DNA of 39,342 nucleotides from Bacteroidales bacterium (GCA_014860585.1 JACZJL010000044.1:1-39342), one strand, 5' to 3'; positions 24,079 to 32,284 are shown, counted from the first letter of the stretch. Numbers and translations: made by a program. The notes: generated by a model from the sequence alone, not told the origin.

Positions 24079-25353
24079 TTAAAGCTTAAACCTTAGTCCT
24101 GTCTGTACCGAAGGCCAGTATGGACTGGAGCTTCTGATGTTGAAAGGTTGTGTTTCATTCAGGAAGAAAATCTGGAACCCTGGCTGAAGATAAATGCTGA
24201 TCAAATCACCGAGCTTATATTCCACGCCCAGCGATGTAAGCGACGAAAGCTGCATCCCGTCGGCTGTGTAGCTTGTGGACTGGCTATCGGTCAATTCACC
24301 GGAGTAGTAGTTGTTTGTTGAATACCACGTCTTAACCCCTTTCTCAAGCACCAAACCCTGTGAAGCATACAACCCAAACTTGCGACCGCTGATGATCGAA
24401 AACCTTACAGATAAAGGAACGCCTATGTAAAGGATTTCGCTGACATATTCTGTGTAGGCATTATTGACCGGATTGGTAGAAGCGGTCGTTTTTAAGCGGG
24501 TAAAAAGTAATCCGGTTTCAATCCCCCATTTTGCCGATAGCGCTTTGTTTACGGTAATTCCTATCGTTATGGGGTGTGTGTGTGTGGTGTTTTCCAGGTC
24601 TTCGAAACGCTTTGTTTCGGCAGCCAGTTCGTTTGAAAAGTAATCCTGGTTGAAATTTGCCGAATTTGATTCATAAGAAACTGACGGATCGCTTTCGGTA
24701 TAGCCTGTTGTGGTACCATAGCCCAAACCCAGTTGCCAGCCTTTTCCCTTTGGTTTATCGGCAACGAAATCATCTTTTTGTAAAATCAGATCAAAATCTT
24801 TCAAAGCCTGTAGACTTTGCTCTGTTGCCCCAATTTCAGTGCTTTCTGCTTCTGCCTTGACATCCGCTGGCATCGGCTCCGCATCTTCTGAAGTTCCAGG
24901 CTCTGAAAGTGCAATTCGAATGTCCGACTCTTCCAGCAAATGATCTGATTCAACGATCAACTTTGAAGTACCGGTTATTTCGTTTTTCGGACTAGAGGAA
25001 TGAACAACCACAGTGGGTTTTTCTGTAACGGATTTAAGTGAACTCGCTTCGGGGGTTGCATCAACATTTAGAGGATTATTTGCCTCAGGAACTACTGTTT
25101 CCAACTCCTTCAAAACCAAGGCGGGCTGGGTAATTTCAACAGTTGAATTGCGGTAAAACATCCATCCTGAAATACCAAACAGCAAAAGGAAAGCAGCGGC
25201 GGCGGCCAGCCTGGTGAAAAAGACAAGCCTTCTCCGGCGTTGCAGGCCTGCTTCTATCCGCGACCAGACAGCCGGAACAGGAGGGTAACTGAAATCGTTG
25301 AAAGATTCCTTTATCCCGTTCTCAAAGCTTGTATTTTTATTCTCTTTGCCCAT
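24079..25353 (-). CDS. Two-part protein: anti-sigma-like N-terminus, inner-membrane helix, C-terminal beta-barrel
   Basis: A 424-residue protein with an unusual layout. Residues 1-45 are hydrophilic with the motif PPVPAVWSRIEAGLQRRRR, like the cytosolic segments of Bacteroidota anti-sigma proteins. A single helix (about 46-66; FFTRLAAAAAFLLLFGISG) then crosses the inner membrane, followed by an acidic linker (about 70-200) and a barrel (about 205-424; WQLGLGYGTTTGYT to YWPSVQTGLRFKL). There is no signal peptide for export, so the N-terminus should stay in the cytosol while the end looks ready for the outer membrane. It lies two genes downstream of the ECF sigma factor it may restrain. That role is inference from position and the motif. 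Confidence 0.72.
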   Translation of the reverse strand: MGKENKNTSFENGIKESFNDFSYPPVPAVWSRIEAGLQRRRRLVFFTRLAAAAAFLLLFGISGWMFYRNSTVEITQPALVLKELETVVPEANNPLNVDATPEASSLKSVTEKPTVVVHSSSPKNEITGTSKLIVESDHLLEESDIRIALSEPGTSEDAEPMPADVKAEAESTEIGATEQSLQALKDFDLILQKDDFVADKPKGKGWQLGLGYGTTTGYTESDPSVSYESNSANFNQDYFSNELAAETKRFEDLENTTHTHPITIGITVNKALSAKWGIETGLLFTRLKTTASTNPVNNAYTEYVSEILYIGVPLSVRFSIISGRKFGLYASQGLVLEKGVKTWYSTNNYYSGELTDSQSTSYTADGMQLSSLTSLGVEYKLGDLISIYLQPGFQIFFLNETQPFNIRSSSPYWPSVQTGLRFKL

Positions 25354-25390
25354 TGTTTCTGTCGGCTGAAACTTTTGTTAGCAACTGTTT

Positions 25391-25789
25391 TTATTTCCCT
25401 TCATGATATGTCCTGAATTTTAACGGATCTGACATTATTATATCCATTACCATACTTTCTTTTTGCCCGTTTGAGATAAAAGTAACCCTTACTTCACTCT
25501 GAGGAGGATTTGTGTCAATACAAGAGTTACAAACGATACTTGTTGAGTCAACACAACTTTTGGCATCCATCCAGTCCTTAAGCTTTTTCAGGTTGTCATC
25601 TTGGTTGTTATTGTCAAGTGTTGATAGAAAATTGTCTATTAATGGACCTGTAGCTTCATAATTCTGACTAGCTACACATTCGCAAAATTTTTCATCGTCT
25701 GATGTTACATCCTTATCCTTTTTACATGAACTAATTGACAGGCAGGACAAGAGTATCACCAGGGTCACCAAAATTGATTTGTAATTCAT
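25391..25789 (-). CDS. Small cysteine-rich lipoprotein
   Basis: Not recognised. The 132 residues start with a lipoprotein signal (MNYKSILVTLVILLSCLSISSC, lipobox SISSC). The mature part has five more cysteines in the pattern C-x-C (FCECVAS), then C-x-D...CNSC (KSCVDSTSIVCNSC), suitable for disulfides or metal binding. The middle is a predicted helix (LIDNFLSTLDNNNQDDNLKKL). It sits between the sigma factor and the two-part barrel protein, with 22 and 37 bases between genes, so all are likely cotranscribed. A sensing part in the periplasm is conceivable, but nothing in the sequence proves it. Confidence 0.7.
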   Translation of the reverse strand: MNYKSILVTLVILLSCLSISSCKKDKDVTSDDEKFCECVASQNYEATGPLIDNFLSTLDNNNQDDNLKKLKDWMDAKSCVDSTSIVCNSCIDTNPPQSEVRVTFISNGQKESMVMDIIMSDPLKFRTYHEGK

Positions 25790-25811
25790 AGTTGTGTTTA
25801 TCTAATAGTTT

Positions 25812-26336
25812 CTATCTGTCGCCAATTCGTTTTTTCAACCAGGCCTTTGCCCTGGCGTATTGTGATTTGGATGTGCCTTCGCTGATATTGAGCATTTCGG
25901 CTATTTCCTGGTGAGAAAATCCTTCGATGGCAAACAGGTTAAAAACTGTCCTGAACCCTGCTGGTAATGACTGAATATGATTCAACAGTTCTGCCGTTTT
26001 TAGTTGTTTGAACGCATCAGGATAATCATCACTGACAGCGTAAGCCATTTCAATGTCAACGCTCTGTTTCAGTACATCCTTCTTTCTCAATATTTCAAGT
26101 GCGGTGTTGACCATTATTCTTTGCACCCACCCGTCAACCGGACCTTCCGACCGGAAGTGTTTCAGGTTTGTAAAAACCTTTATAAATCCTTCCTGCAAAA
26201 AGTCTTCAGCCATTTCGACATCTTCGGCATACCTCAGGCAAACTCCCATCATTTTAGGTGCAAAATGCTCATAAAACTGCTTTTGAGCATTGGTGTTACC
26301 TTTGAGGCATCCTCTAATGAGCTGTTCCATATCCAT
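25812..26336 (-). CDS. ECF-type RNA polymerase sigma factor
   Basis: Alternative sigma factor, 174 residues, with region 2 at about 10-75 (FLQEGFIKVFTNLKHFRSEG) and region 4 at about 120-170 (FNLFAIEGFSHQEIAEMLNISEGTSKSQYARAKAWL), the second holding the helix-turn-helix for the -35 box. There are no extra domains. It heads a leftward unit with a Cys-rich lipoprotein, an anti-sigma-like barrel protein and a free barrel, an arrangement that suggests response to an envelope signal. No target promoter or autoregulatory site was recognised. The alternative ATG six bases downstream gives nearly the same protein. Confidence 0.93.
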   Translation of the reverse strand: MDMEQLIRGCLKGNTNAQKQFYEHFAPKMMGVCLRYAEDVEMAEDFLQEGFIKVFTNLKHFRSEGPVDGWVQRIMVNTALEILRKKDVLKQSVDIEMAYAVSDDYPDAFKQLKTAELLNHIQSLPAGFRTVFNLFAIEGFSHQEIAEMLNISEGTSKSQYARAKAWLKKRIGDR

Positions 26337-26576
26337 CAGAGGACGGCTTTGATTATTGGTTCAACATCGGTTAATTGATGCAGGGAGAAGCGAAAAAGTT
26401 GCACGGTCTGCTCGATGAAGTAAAATTTTATCATTGTCAAATATTAGGATATTTCACAAACAGTTAAAAGACTGGATTTTGAGAAGATTATTTTATTTCA
26501 GGATGAAGAAAAAACAAAAATCTATTTTGCGAAAAACATCAAAAATTAATCCAGTAAATTCAAATCGAAACCCTAA

Positions 26577-26620
26577 AACTCTGACAGGTCTTAATCCCGC
26601 ACGTGCGGGACTGTCAGGTT
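26577..26620. repeat. Nested palindrome (CTGACAG outer, TCCCGCACGTGCGGGA inner)
   Basis: A perfect 16-base palindrome TCCCGCACGTGCGGGA lies at 26595-26610. It is framed by CTGACAG (26581-26587) and CTGTCAG (26611-26617), and beyond by AAACT and GTTT. It is a member of the same repeat family as the copies at 4992-5023 and 7568-7600, with an extra G/C-rich core. Confidence 0.7.
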
Positions 26621-26693
26621 TCCGCATGACCTACCAGGGATTTCAGGGAAGCAAGCTTCGAAAGAGATGGCAGCCCTGAGACTCTTTAGCTGG

Positions 26694-26799
26694 AAGACCT
26701 GTGAGGTCTTGGTTTTGTCTTGTTAAACGCTGACAGACCGGTATGGCGCTTTCAGGTTACACATGAACCCTGTCATTGTGCGCAGCTCCTGACAGGGTT
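26694..26799. repeat. Two further short inverted repeats
   Basis: AAGACCT-GTG-AGGTCTT (26694-26710) is a perfect seven-pair stem. AACCCTGTCA (26766-26775) pairs perfectly with TGACAGGGTT (26790-26799) over ten bases with a 14-base loop. The second ends 20 bases from the stop of the convergent-facing Omp85-like gene and may end its transcript. Confidence 0.65.
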
Positions 26800-26818
26800 T
26801 TGGCAGGGAAATGAAAAA

Positions 26819-28297
26819 CTAAAGTGTATTTTTGAGATGGATAAAAATTCCGGATTCCCCTTTTTTGTTGATAGAGGCTTCAACCCTGAGCACCATATCG
26901 TAGTAAGTTACCAGGTCTAATCCGACACCGGCGCCAAGCAGCAGGCTATTGGAAAGGTCTTCAGCATCATAATTCCTGAAGGCTTCCACATAGCCTAAGT
27001 CGATAAACAGATTGGCATAGAGGGCATAGTGGATTTTGCTGAATTTTTCCGATTTGATGAAACCAATTGTACTTACCTGTGGCTTGACAAGAGGATATTT
27101 CAGGGTGTTTTTTGCCAAAATATAGCTTTGCCCGTCAATCACATAAAGCTCGTAACCCCGGACAAAATTACGGTCGTATCCCAACCCCTGCTGGTAATAA
27201 TAAGGTTGGTCACGATTGGTCGATATTTTTCCGCTCCAGTCAGTGGAGAAGTAAATTTTTTTGGTTACTTCCCAATATTGTCTGTAAGATCCCAGTAACT
27301 CCATCATGCCCAGGTTGTCGGTTTTTGTAATTCCAAGGCCGCTTTTTGAGAGTTGGCCTGAAAAATAGTTTCCTTCAAGCGGATAAACCTTAGAATCGCG
27401 GTGATCACTGGTAAAGCGGTAATTCAGCGAGAAATATTCATTTGTTTTCAAGCCCTCGAAGGAATAATCAGGATTAAGCTTCAGCAAGGTATCTCCAAAT
27501 GAATAGAAGTTAAATTTAAGTTGGAGATAGTGATAATGAAAAAGGTTTGGACGGTGTGAAAGGGTAAAGTAGCTATAGTAATTTTTAAAAATGTATTGGT
27601 CATCATCACGAACAAACTCTTGTTTATTACCGACAGTCTGATAAGCCACCTCGTGATTTTGAATCCAACCGATACCAAGTCCAGCACCGAGGGTCTGTTT
27701 TCGATTGATGTAGGGGACATAGTAGCTGATTTCATACCGTTCATCATAACCAAAGCGAAGCAATAGCCGGAGAGACTCCATGCGACCACGGTTGTTTTCT
27801 TTGGTTAAAAAGACGCCGTAACTGATCCGTTCGAAGTTTTTGTCTTGCCACCAGGTATTAAGGTTTCGGTCTGAAATTTCAAAAATCGGAAAAGGCCAGA
27901 TGTACCACCGTTCAATAAAATCCAGGTGAACCTCTAAATGGCAGGGATTTCCACTGGTTAAGGCTGAATCGCTGATATTCACGAAATTGAAAAGCGAAGT
28001 TTTCAATAAGTTTTGTTGAGAGATTTGAAAAGCATTACGCAGTTTCCCTGCTGAAATCGTATCACCAGCTTTAAAATTAAGTTCTCTCAGGATGATAAAA
28101 TCTTTCGTAATTTTATTTCCGGTCAGTACAATCGTGTCAATGATATAGAGAATGCCAGCGTCGGTCAGATCAGATTGAATGATAATGCTGTCTGCAGAAG
28201 CTTGAGGAGTGAGATGCCCGAAATGATGGTTAGCCAGCGCTGAACCGGTAACTATCATTAATAAAAACAGCATCAACCCTTTCATCATTCCAATCAT
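26819..28297 (-). CDS. BamA/TamA (Omp85) family outer-membrane protein with one POTRA domain
   Basis: A 492-residue Omp85-like protein: signal peptide (about 1-22, ending SALA), one POTRA (about 48-130; IVLTGNKITKDFIILRELNF then AFQISQQNLLKTSLFNFVNI) and a 16-strand-size barrel from about 150. The loop-6 motif is NFVRGYE near residue 380. Its single POTRA separates it from the true BamA in this window, so it more likely inserts or transports a narrower set of proteins or lipids. It is followed on the minus strand by an inverted repeat. Its ATG is 39 bases after the stop of the CBS gene, so the two are probably cotranscribed. Confidence 0.85.
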   Translation of the reverse strand: MIGMMKGLMLFLLMIVTGSALANHHFGHLTPQASADSIIIQSDLTDAGILYIIDTIVLTGNKITKDFIILRELNFKAGDTISAGKLRNAFQISQQNLLKTSLFNFVNISDSALTSGNPCHLEVHLDFIERWYIWPFPIFEISDRNLNTWWQDKNFERISYGVFLTKENNRGRMESLRLLLRFGYDERYEISYYVPYINRKQTLGAGLGIGWIQNHEVAYQTVGNKQEFVRDDDQYIFKNYYSYFTLSHRPNLFHYHYLQLKFNFYSFGDTLLKLNPDYSFEGLKTNEYFSLNYRFTSDHRDSKVYPLEGNYFSGQLSKSGLGITKTDNLGMMELLGSYRQYWEVTKKIYFSTDWSGKISTNRDQPYYYQQGLGYDRNFVRGYELYVIDGQSYILAKNTLKYPLVKPQVSTIGFIKSEKFSKIHYALYANLFIDLGYVEAFRNYDAEDLSNSLLLGAGVGLDLVTYYDMVLRVEASINKKGESGIFIHLKNTL

Positions 28298-28336
28298 TTT
28301 TTAGCCGGATCATCCGTAATTTTTGCTACTCCTCAA

Positions 28337-29002
28337 TTAAGTCTCCAGGTATCTCATCAGTAAATCATATCTTTCGCGCAGCATGGTCTCATTTTTTTCG
28401 TTGTCGCCAAAATAGAAACTGATATCATACCCATATCGTACAAATGTTTGCATTACAGGTTCAAGGTTCATTCTGTTGAGTTTAAGCGTAACTTCCATTC
28501 TGGTGGAGTCGGGTATTGACTTTACTGCTGCATTGAGAATTTTAGCATCGTTGGCTTCTGCAATTCTGGCGATCTCACTCATCGAGTAATCATTTTGGTT
28601 CACCTCGAGGATGATTATTCCGCCTGGATTGTTTACTGACATGGTTTGTGCCAATTCGGTGAGTAACATCGGAGCAGTGATCAGACCGGCATAATACTTT
28701 TTTTCATCAAGCACAGGCAAAACACTTATTCGCTGTTCGGTCATTATTTTCAACGCATTGAAAAAATGCTCGTAATCGTTTATAAATGGTCTGGGTAATG
28801 CTTTGCATAAGGGCTCAATGATGCCGGAGTCATCAGCTGTTGCCATTAATTCGCTTTCCGAAATCAACCCTATGTAATTTTTTTCGTCAATTACTGGGAG
28901 ATGAGTCACTTTGTTCTCATCCATCAATTTCATGGCCTTCGAAATTTTGTCCGATTTCCTGAGTGGTTGGATGAAGATACTCATCAGATTTTTAGCAATC
29001 AT
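28337..29002 (-). CDS. CBS-domain protein with ACT-like C-terminus
   Basis: Two CBS motifs at about 1-125 (SDKISKAMKLMDENKVTHLPVIDEKNYIG and FNALKIMTEQRISVLPVLDEKKYYAG) form one Bateman module, which usually binds adenine nucleotides. Residues about 135-205 look like an ACT-type regulatory domain (GGIIILEVNQNDYSMSEIARIAE then STRMEVTLKLN). The protein therefore probably senses a small ligand, but no partner enzyme is fused. It normally lies beside nadK in this phylum; here the two are about 7 kb apart. The Omp85-like gene follows closely. Confidence 0.88.
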   Translation of the reverse strand: MIAKNLMSIFIQPLRKSDKISKAMKLMDENKVTHLPVIDEKNYIGLISESELMATADDSGIIEPLCKALPRPFINDYEHFFNALKIMTEQRISVLPVLDEKKYYAGLITAPMLLTELAQTMSVNNPGGIIILEVNQNDYSMSEIARIAEANDAKILNAAVKSIPDSTRMEVTLKLNRMNLEPVMQTFVRYGYDISFYFGDNEKNETMLRERYDLLMRYLET

Positions 29003-29100
29003 TGTGTTGCATTTTTAAAGTTGGTACCAAGTCAAACGAGAACGCGAAATTAAAATTTCAATTTTTTCCACATCAATGTTTACGTGGATTCATGATTAAC

Positions 29101-30039
29101 CTATTCCCATTCCCACATTTCTTTATCCAGATAGTCATCGTTGTAGATTTTCAGGTAGCTTTCATACCTTGATCTCGCTATTTCACCGGCTTCAACTGCC
29201 ACTTTCACTGCGCATTTTGGTTCGTGGATGTGTGTGCAATTTTTATAATGACAGCCGTGCATAACATTTCGCATCTCCGGGAATCGCTCAGCAATCTCTT
29301 CCTTTCTGAACTCTACAAGCCCAAACTCACGAATACCGGGAGTATCAATAATAAACCCCCCAAAAGAAAGCTGGTGCATTTCCGGGAAAGTGGTTGTATG
29401 CTTTCCTTTCAAATGATAAAAGGAAATGTCTCCGGTTTTGAGCTTCAGACCGGGCTCCATTGCATTGATCAACTGTGACTTGCCCACTCCTGAAATTCCC
29501 GAAAACAGGTTCACCTTATTTTTAATTTCTTCTTTAACCAAATCCACATTTTCACCGGTTAAGGCTGACACACTGAATGTTTTGTAGCCGGCTGCATCAT
29601 AAATATTGATCATATTACCAAGCCGAAGGAGATCAGTCTCGTTATAAATGTCTAGTTTGTTGAAAACAAGGGCAGCAGGAATATGATACGCTTCAGCAGT
29701 AACCAGAAAGCGGTCAATAAACCCGACACTGGTACGGGGTTCTTTCACAGTGGCAACCAGCAAAGCCAGGTCAATATTGGCTGCAATGATGTGTGAAACC
29801 TTTGAGAGATTGGTTGATTTGCGGATAATGTGATTGCGTCGTGGAAAGATCTTTTTGATCAACCCAATCTGCTCCTCATCACGATAATCAAACTCCACTT
29901 TGTCGCCTACGGCCAGTGGATTTGTGGTTTTTATCCCCTTCATCCTGAATTTCCCCTTCAGTTTACATTCTGTTTTAGTGCCATCATCGGCCAAAACATT
30001 AAACCAACTCCCGGTAGATTTTATAATGATTCCCTGCAA
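29101..30039 (-). CDS. rsgA: Ribosome small-subunit-dependent GTPase A
   Basis: Circularly permuted GTPase that helps finish 30S subunit maturation. An OB-fold at about 1-70 comes first, then G4 (FNKLD near 140), G1 (GISGVGKSQL near 195) and G3 (DTPGIREF near 240), in the permuted order. The C-terminal zinc site is C-x4-C-x-H-x5-C in CHYKNCTHIHEPKC near 275. The length of 312 is normal. The first codon is TTG (MQGIIIKSTGSW in translation), no ATG being available in the expected place. Confidence 0.96.
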   Translation of the reverse strand: MQGIIIKSTGSWFNVLADDGTKTECKLKGKFRMKGIKTTNPLAVGDKVEFDYRDEEQIGLIKKIFPRRNHIIRKSTNLSKVSHIIAANIDLALLVATVKEPRTSVGFIDRFLVTAEAYHIPAALVFNKLDIYNETDLLRLGNMINIYDAAGYKTFSVSALTGENVDLVKEEIKNKVNLFSGISGVGKSQLINAMEPGLKLKTGDISFYHLKGKHTTTFPEMHQLSFGGFIIDTPGIREFGLVEFRKEEIAERFPEMRNVMHGCHYKNCTHIHEPKCAVKVAVEAGEIARSRYESYLKIYNDDYLDKEMWEWE

Positions 30040-30095
30040 AGTCGTTATTTTTTATTGGTAAATTGTTATTAGTTGTCTGTTGTGGATAAAAATTC

Positions 30096-30365
30096 TCATT
30101 TAAAATTGTAGTGTTTTTGGATGGGTTGCTTTACGTCCCAGACACATTGCAACCCTTCTATGAAAGTGACAAAGTCACCTGATTTAATTATGACTTCTCC
30201 CTCCTCAGTCGTCACAATGGCCTCTCCTTCAATGATTAGGCACTCCTCCGTGCTATCATATTTCCAATCAAAACGGGAAACTTCCTTTTCCCAGATTGGC
30301 CAATTTCTGATCCCTTTGTTCTGAACCTCGCTATCAGTTAAATTTTGAATGCGTATTTTTCCCAT
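30096..30365 (-). CDS. Small cupin-domain protein
   Basis: An 89-residue single cupin of the cupin_3 (DUF861) type. The strand pair ECLIIEGEAIVTTEEGEVIIKSGDFVTFIEGLQCVWDV is the family core, and KHYNF closes the barrel. The usual metal histidines of cupins are not evident (E and Q in their place), so it may be a binding rather than catalytic protein. It lies upstream of rsgA with a 56-base gap and opposite the PrsW-like gene, with which it shares a divergent control region. No function can be given. Confidence 0.82.
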   Translation of the reverse strand: MGKIRIQNLTDSEVQNKGIRNWPIWEKEVSRFDWKYDSTEECLIIEGEAIVTTEEGEVIIKSGDFVTFIEGLQCVWDVKQPIQKHYNFK

Positions 30366-30396
30366 TAAAGCAATTTCGGCAGGTTTGAAATTAAAT

Positions 30397-30404
30397 TATA
30401 TTTG
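30397..30404 (+). promoter_or_regulatory. Possible -7 box for the PrsW-like gene
   Basis: The plus strand reads TATATTTG (TAnnTTTG) 51 bases before the start. The nearest TTTG upstream is only nine bases away, so the -33 part is not supported. Confidence 0.3.
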
Positions 30405-30454
30405 CGGTAAATTTATTGTTTTTAATGCGCTTAAATCAATAAACCCTCAAAATT

Positions 30455-31123
30455 ATGAATTTTTCGAAATACTTACCCTTATTGATTGCCCCTGTCATTT
30501 TCTTTATTCTCATACTGTTAGCACGAAAAATCATGGAGAAAAAAGTGCTTAATTTATTCACCAGTGCTTACTTTTTTGGGCTGCTCACTGCCATTCCTAT
30601 GATGCTGGCACTCTATTTTGTTTACGAGTACTGGCTTGTACATGTTCAAAGCCTGCGACGGATACTCTTTTTCTCTTTTGCTCTGATCGGGTTTCTGTCA
30701 GAGTTTTCAAAGTTCCTCCTGCTTCGCTTTTTTTACCTTCCCAAAGAATCATTTACCAAGCCTTTCGACGGTGTGCTTTTCTCCGTGATGATCGCAATGG
30801 GCTATTCAACCACTGCAAATGCCTATTTTCTGTATGACTGGAAATACAGTGATGACTTGCAGATCGTGCTCTATACCTTGCCTGCAGCAAATCTCTTCAT
30901 CGGAATCATTCTGGGATTTTTTACCGGAATGGCAAAGTTCAGAACCAATTATTTCGATTCACTCACAGGCCTGACCGCCTCATTTTTCTTTTATGGGTTC
31001 TATAGTTTTTGTCTCATTTCGCAAGATTATTTACTGTTGGGATTGCTTGGCGGCGGGATTGTGATCATCTCCATGCTGCTTGCAGTAAAATCGCTGAATA
31101 CCAATGTTAACAGCTTAATTTAA
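30455..31123 (+). CDS. PrsW-like membrane protein, apparently catalytically inactive
   Basis: Integral membrane protein of 222 residues with about seven hydrophobic segments. Its order of motifs follows PrsW glutamic intramembrane proteases: LSEFSKFLLLRFF, then KPFDGVLFSVMIAMGY, then LPAANLFIGIILGFFTGMAKF, then FFFYGFYSF. In active members the first is EExxK, the second ends in EN, the third carries PAH and the fourth HG. Here these positions are S82-E83, A121-N122, A145 and Y180. Four of the expected catalytic residues are therefore changed, which suggests a pseudoprotease. The alignment is from memory and should be checked. It sits between the cupin and mdh genes. Confidence 0.72.
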   Translation: MNFSKYLPLLIAPVIFFILILLARKIMEKKVLNLFTSAYFFGLLTAIPMMLALYFVYEYWLVHVQSLRRILFFSFALIGFLSEFSKFLLLRFFYLPKESFTKPFDGVLFSVMIAMGYSTTANAYFLYDWKYSDDLQIVLYTLPAANLFIGIILGFFTGMAKFRTNYFDSLTGLTASFFFYGFYSFCLISQDYLLLGLLGGGIVIISMLLAVKSLNTNVNSLI

Positions 31124-31212
31124 GAGGTTTTAAATGAAAATACCACCTTGTTAATATTTCATAAATTCAGTTTTGACAAAAAAAATGAAAAATTAAATCT
31201 GGCGATAAATGG

Positions 31213-31220
31213 TAATTTTG
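31213..31220 (+). promoter_or_regulatory. Possible -7 box for mdh
   Basis: The plus strand reads TAATTTTG (TAnnTTTG) 57 bases before the mdh ATG, in a strongly A/T-rich leader. No TTTG lies at the right distance upstream. Confidence 0.35.
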
Positions 31221-31277
31221 CACTTCAATTTGTTTTTCAGCAATTTAGATAATATAAATTTGAATTAAACATTTTTT

Positions 31278-32222
31278 ATGGAAAGAATAACTGTAATAGG
31301 AGCCGGTAATGTTGGCGCTACCTGTGCGAATGTGATCGCCCACAAGGACCTGGCAAATGAGATTGTACTCGTTGACATTAAAGAAGGTGTTGCCGAAGGC
31401 AAGGCACTTGACATCTGGCAAACCTCTGCCATCAATAATTTTGATACGCGGGTGGTAGGTGTAACTAACGATTATTTGCGCACAAAGGGTTCGGGTATTG
31501 TTGTGATTACCTCAGGACTGCCGCGTAAACCGGGGATGAGCCGTGATGATCTGATTCGCACCAATGCAAAAATCATTGTGGAGGTCACTGAAAATGTGAT
31601 TAAATATTCACCTGAGGCGATTATCATCGTAGTTTCCAATCCACTGGACGTTATGACCTATGCAGCATGGAAAACTTCAAACAAGCCCAGCCGCAAGGTT
31701 TTTGGTATGGCCGGCATCCTTGATACAGGACGTTATACTGCGTTTCTGGCTAATGCTCTTGATGTCTCGCCCAAAGACATTCATGCACTTTTACTTGGAG
31801 GTCACGGCGATTCAATGGTTCCGCTCCGAAGATACACCTCTGTGAAAGGCATACCCATCACCGAATTACTGACAAAAGACCAGATTGACAAAATCGTCGA
31901 CCGCACCCGTAAAGGAGGTGGTGAATTGGTCAACCTGATGGGGACATCAGCCTGGTATGCCCCTGGCGCTGCGGCTGCCCAAATGGTCGAAAGCATTGTG
32001 GATGACCAGAAACGTATCTTTCCCGTTTGCGCCCGCCTGACCGGACAATACGGCATCAATGATCTTTACATTGGCGTTCCGGTAAAACTGGGCAAGAACG
32101 GAATTGAAGAGATATTCGAACTCAACCTGAACGACAAAGAGTACAAGTTACTGCATGACTCTGCACAACAGGTGCGCAGTGTAGTCAGGGTTCTTGACGA
32201 TATGAGCCTTTTCCCACACTAG
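31278..32222 (+). CDS. mdh: Malate dehydrogenase
   Basis: NAD-dependent oxidation of malate to oxaloacetate in the citric-acid cycle. The 314-residue protein belongs to the LDH-like MDH group. The nucleotide site is VIGAGNVGA at 6-14, D33 (LVDIKEG) selects NAD, the substrate loop reads GLPRKPGMSRDDL near 80-92, and the catalytic histidine is in GGHGDSMVPL near 175. The gene stands alone with its own terminator. Together with sdhCAB it shows an oxidative or reductive C4-acid pathway in the window. Confidence 0.97.
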   Translation: MERITVIGAGNVGATCANVIAHKDLANEIVLVDIKEGVAEGKALDIWQTSAINNFDTRVVGVTNDYLRTKGSGIVVITSGLPRKPGMSRDDLIRTNAKIIVEVTENVIKYSPEAIIIVVSNPLDVMTYAAWKTSNKPSRKVFGMAGILDTGRYTAFLANALDVSPKDIHALLLGGHGDSMVPLRRYTSVKGIPITELLTKDQIDKIVDRTRKGGGELVNLMGTSAWYAPGAAAAQMVESIVDDQKRIFPVCARLTGQYGINDLYIGVPVKLGKNGIEEIFELNLNDKEYKLLHDSAQQVRSVVRVLDDMSLFPH

Positions 32223-32249
32223 ATAGTGGGATAATGTATAGTTTTGCAG

Positions 32250-32284
32250 GCACCTTTGGGAAAGCTTTCCGGGGTGCTTTTTTT
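32250..32284 (+). terminator. Rho-independent terminator of mdh
   Basis: GCACC (32250-32254) pairs with GGTGC (32273-32277), enclosing a GGAAAG / CTTTCC inner stem, and is followed by seven T residues. It begins 28 bases after the mdh stop. Confidence 0.9.

Larger units (their letters stand above)
26337..26818. other. Gene-free repeat-rich intergenic region
   Basis: No credible gene here; the one open frame runs through repeats and resembles nothing. It holds a nested palindrome at 26577-26620, AAGACCT-GTG-AGGTCTT at 26694-26710, and an AACCCTGTCA / TGACAGGGTT pair at 26766-26775 and 26790-26799. It separates the sigma factor from the Omp85-like gene. Confidence 0.75.

Noticed and set aside
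26434-26679. Plus-strand frame of 81 codons
   Set aside because: It runs through interspersed repeats and has a basic, low-complexity product with no recognisable domain.
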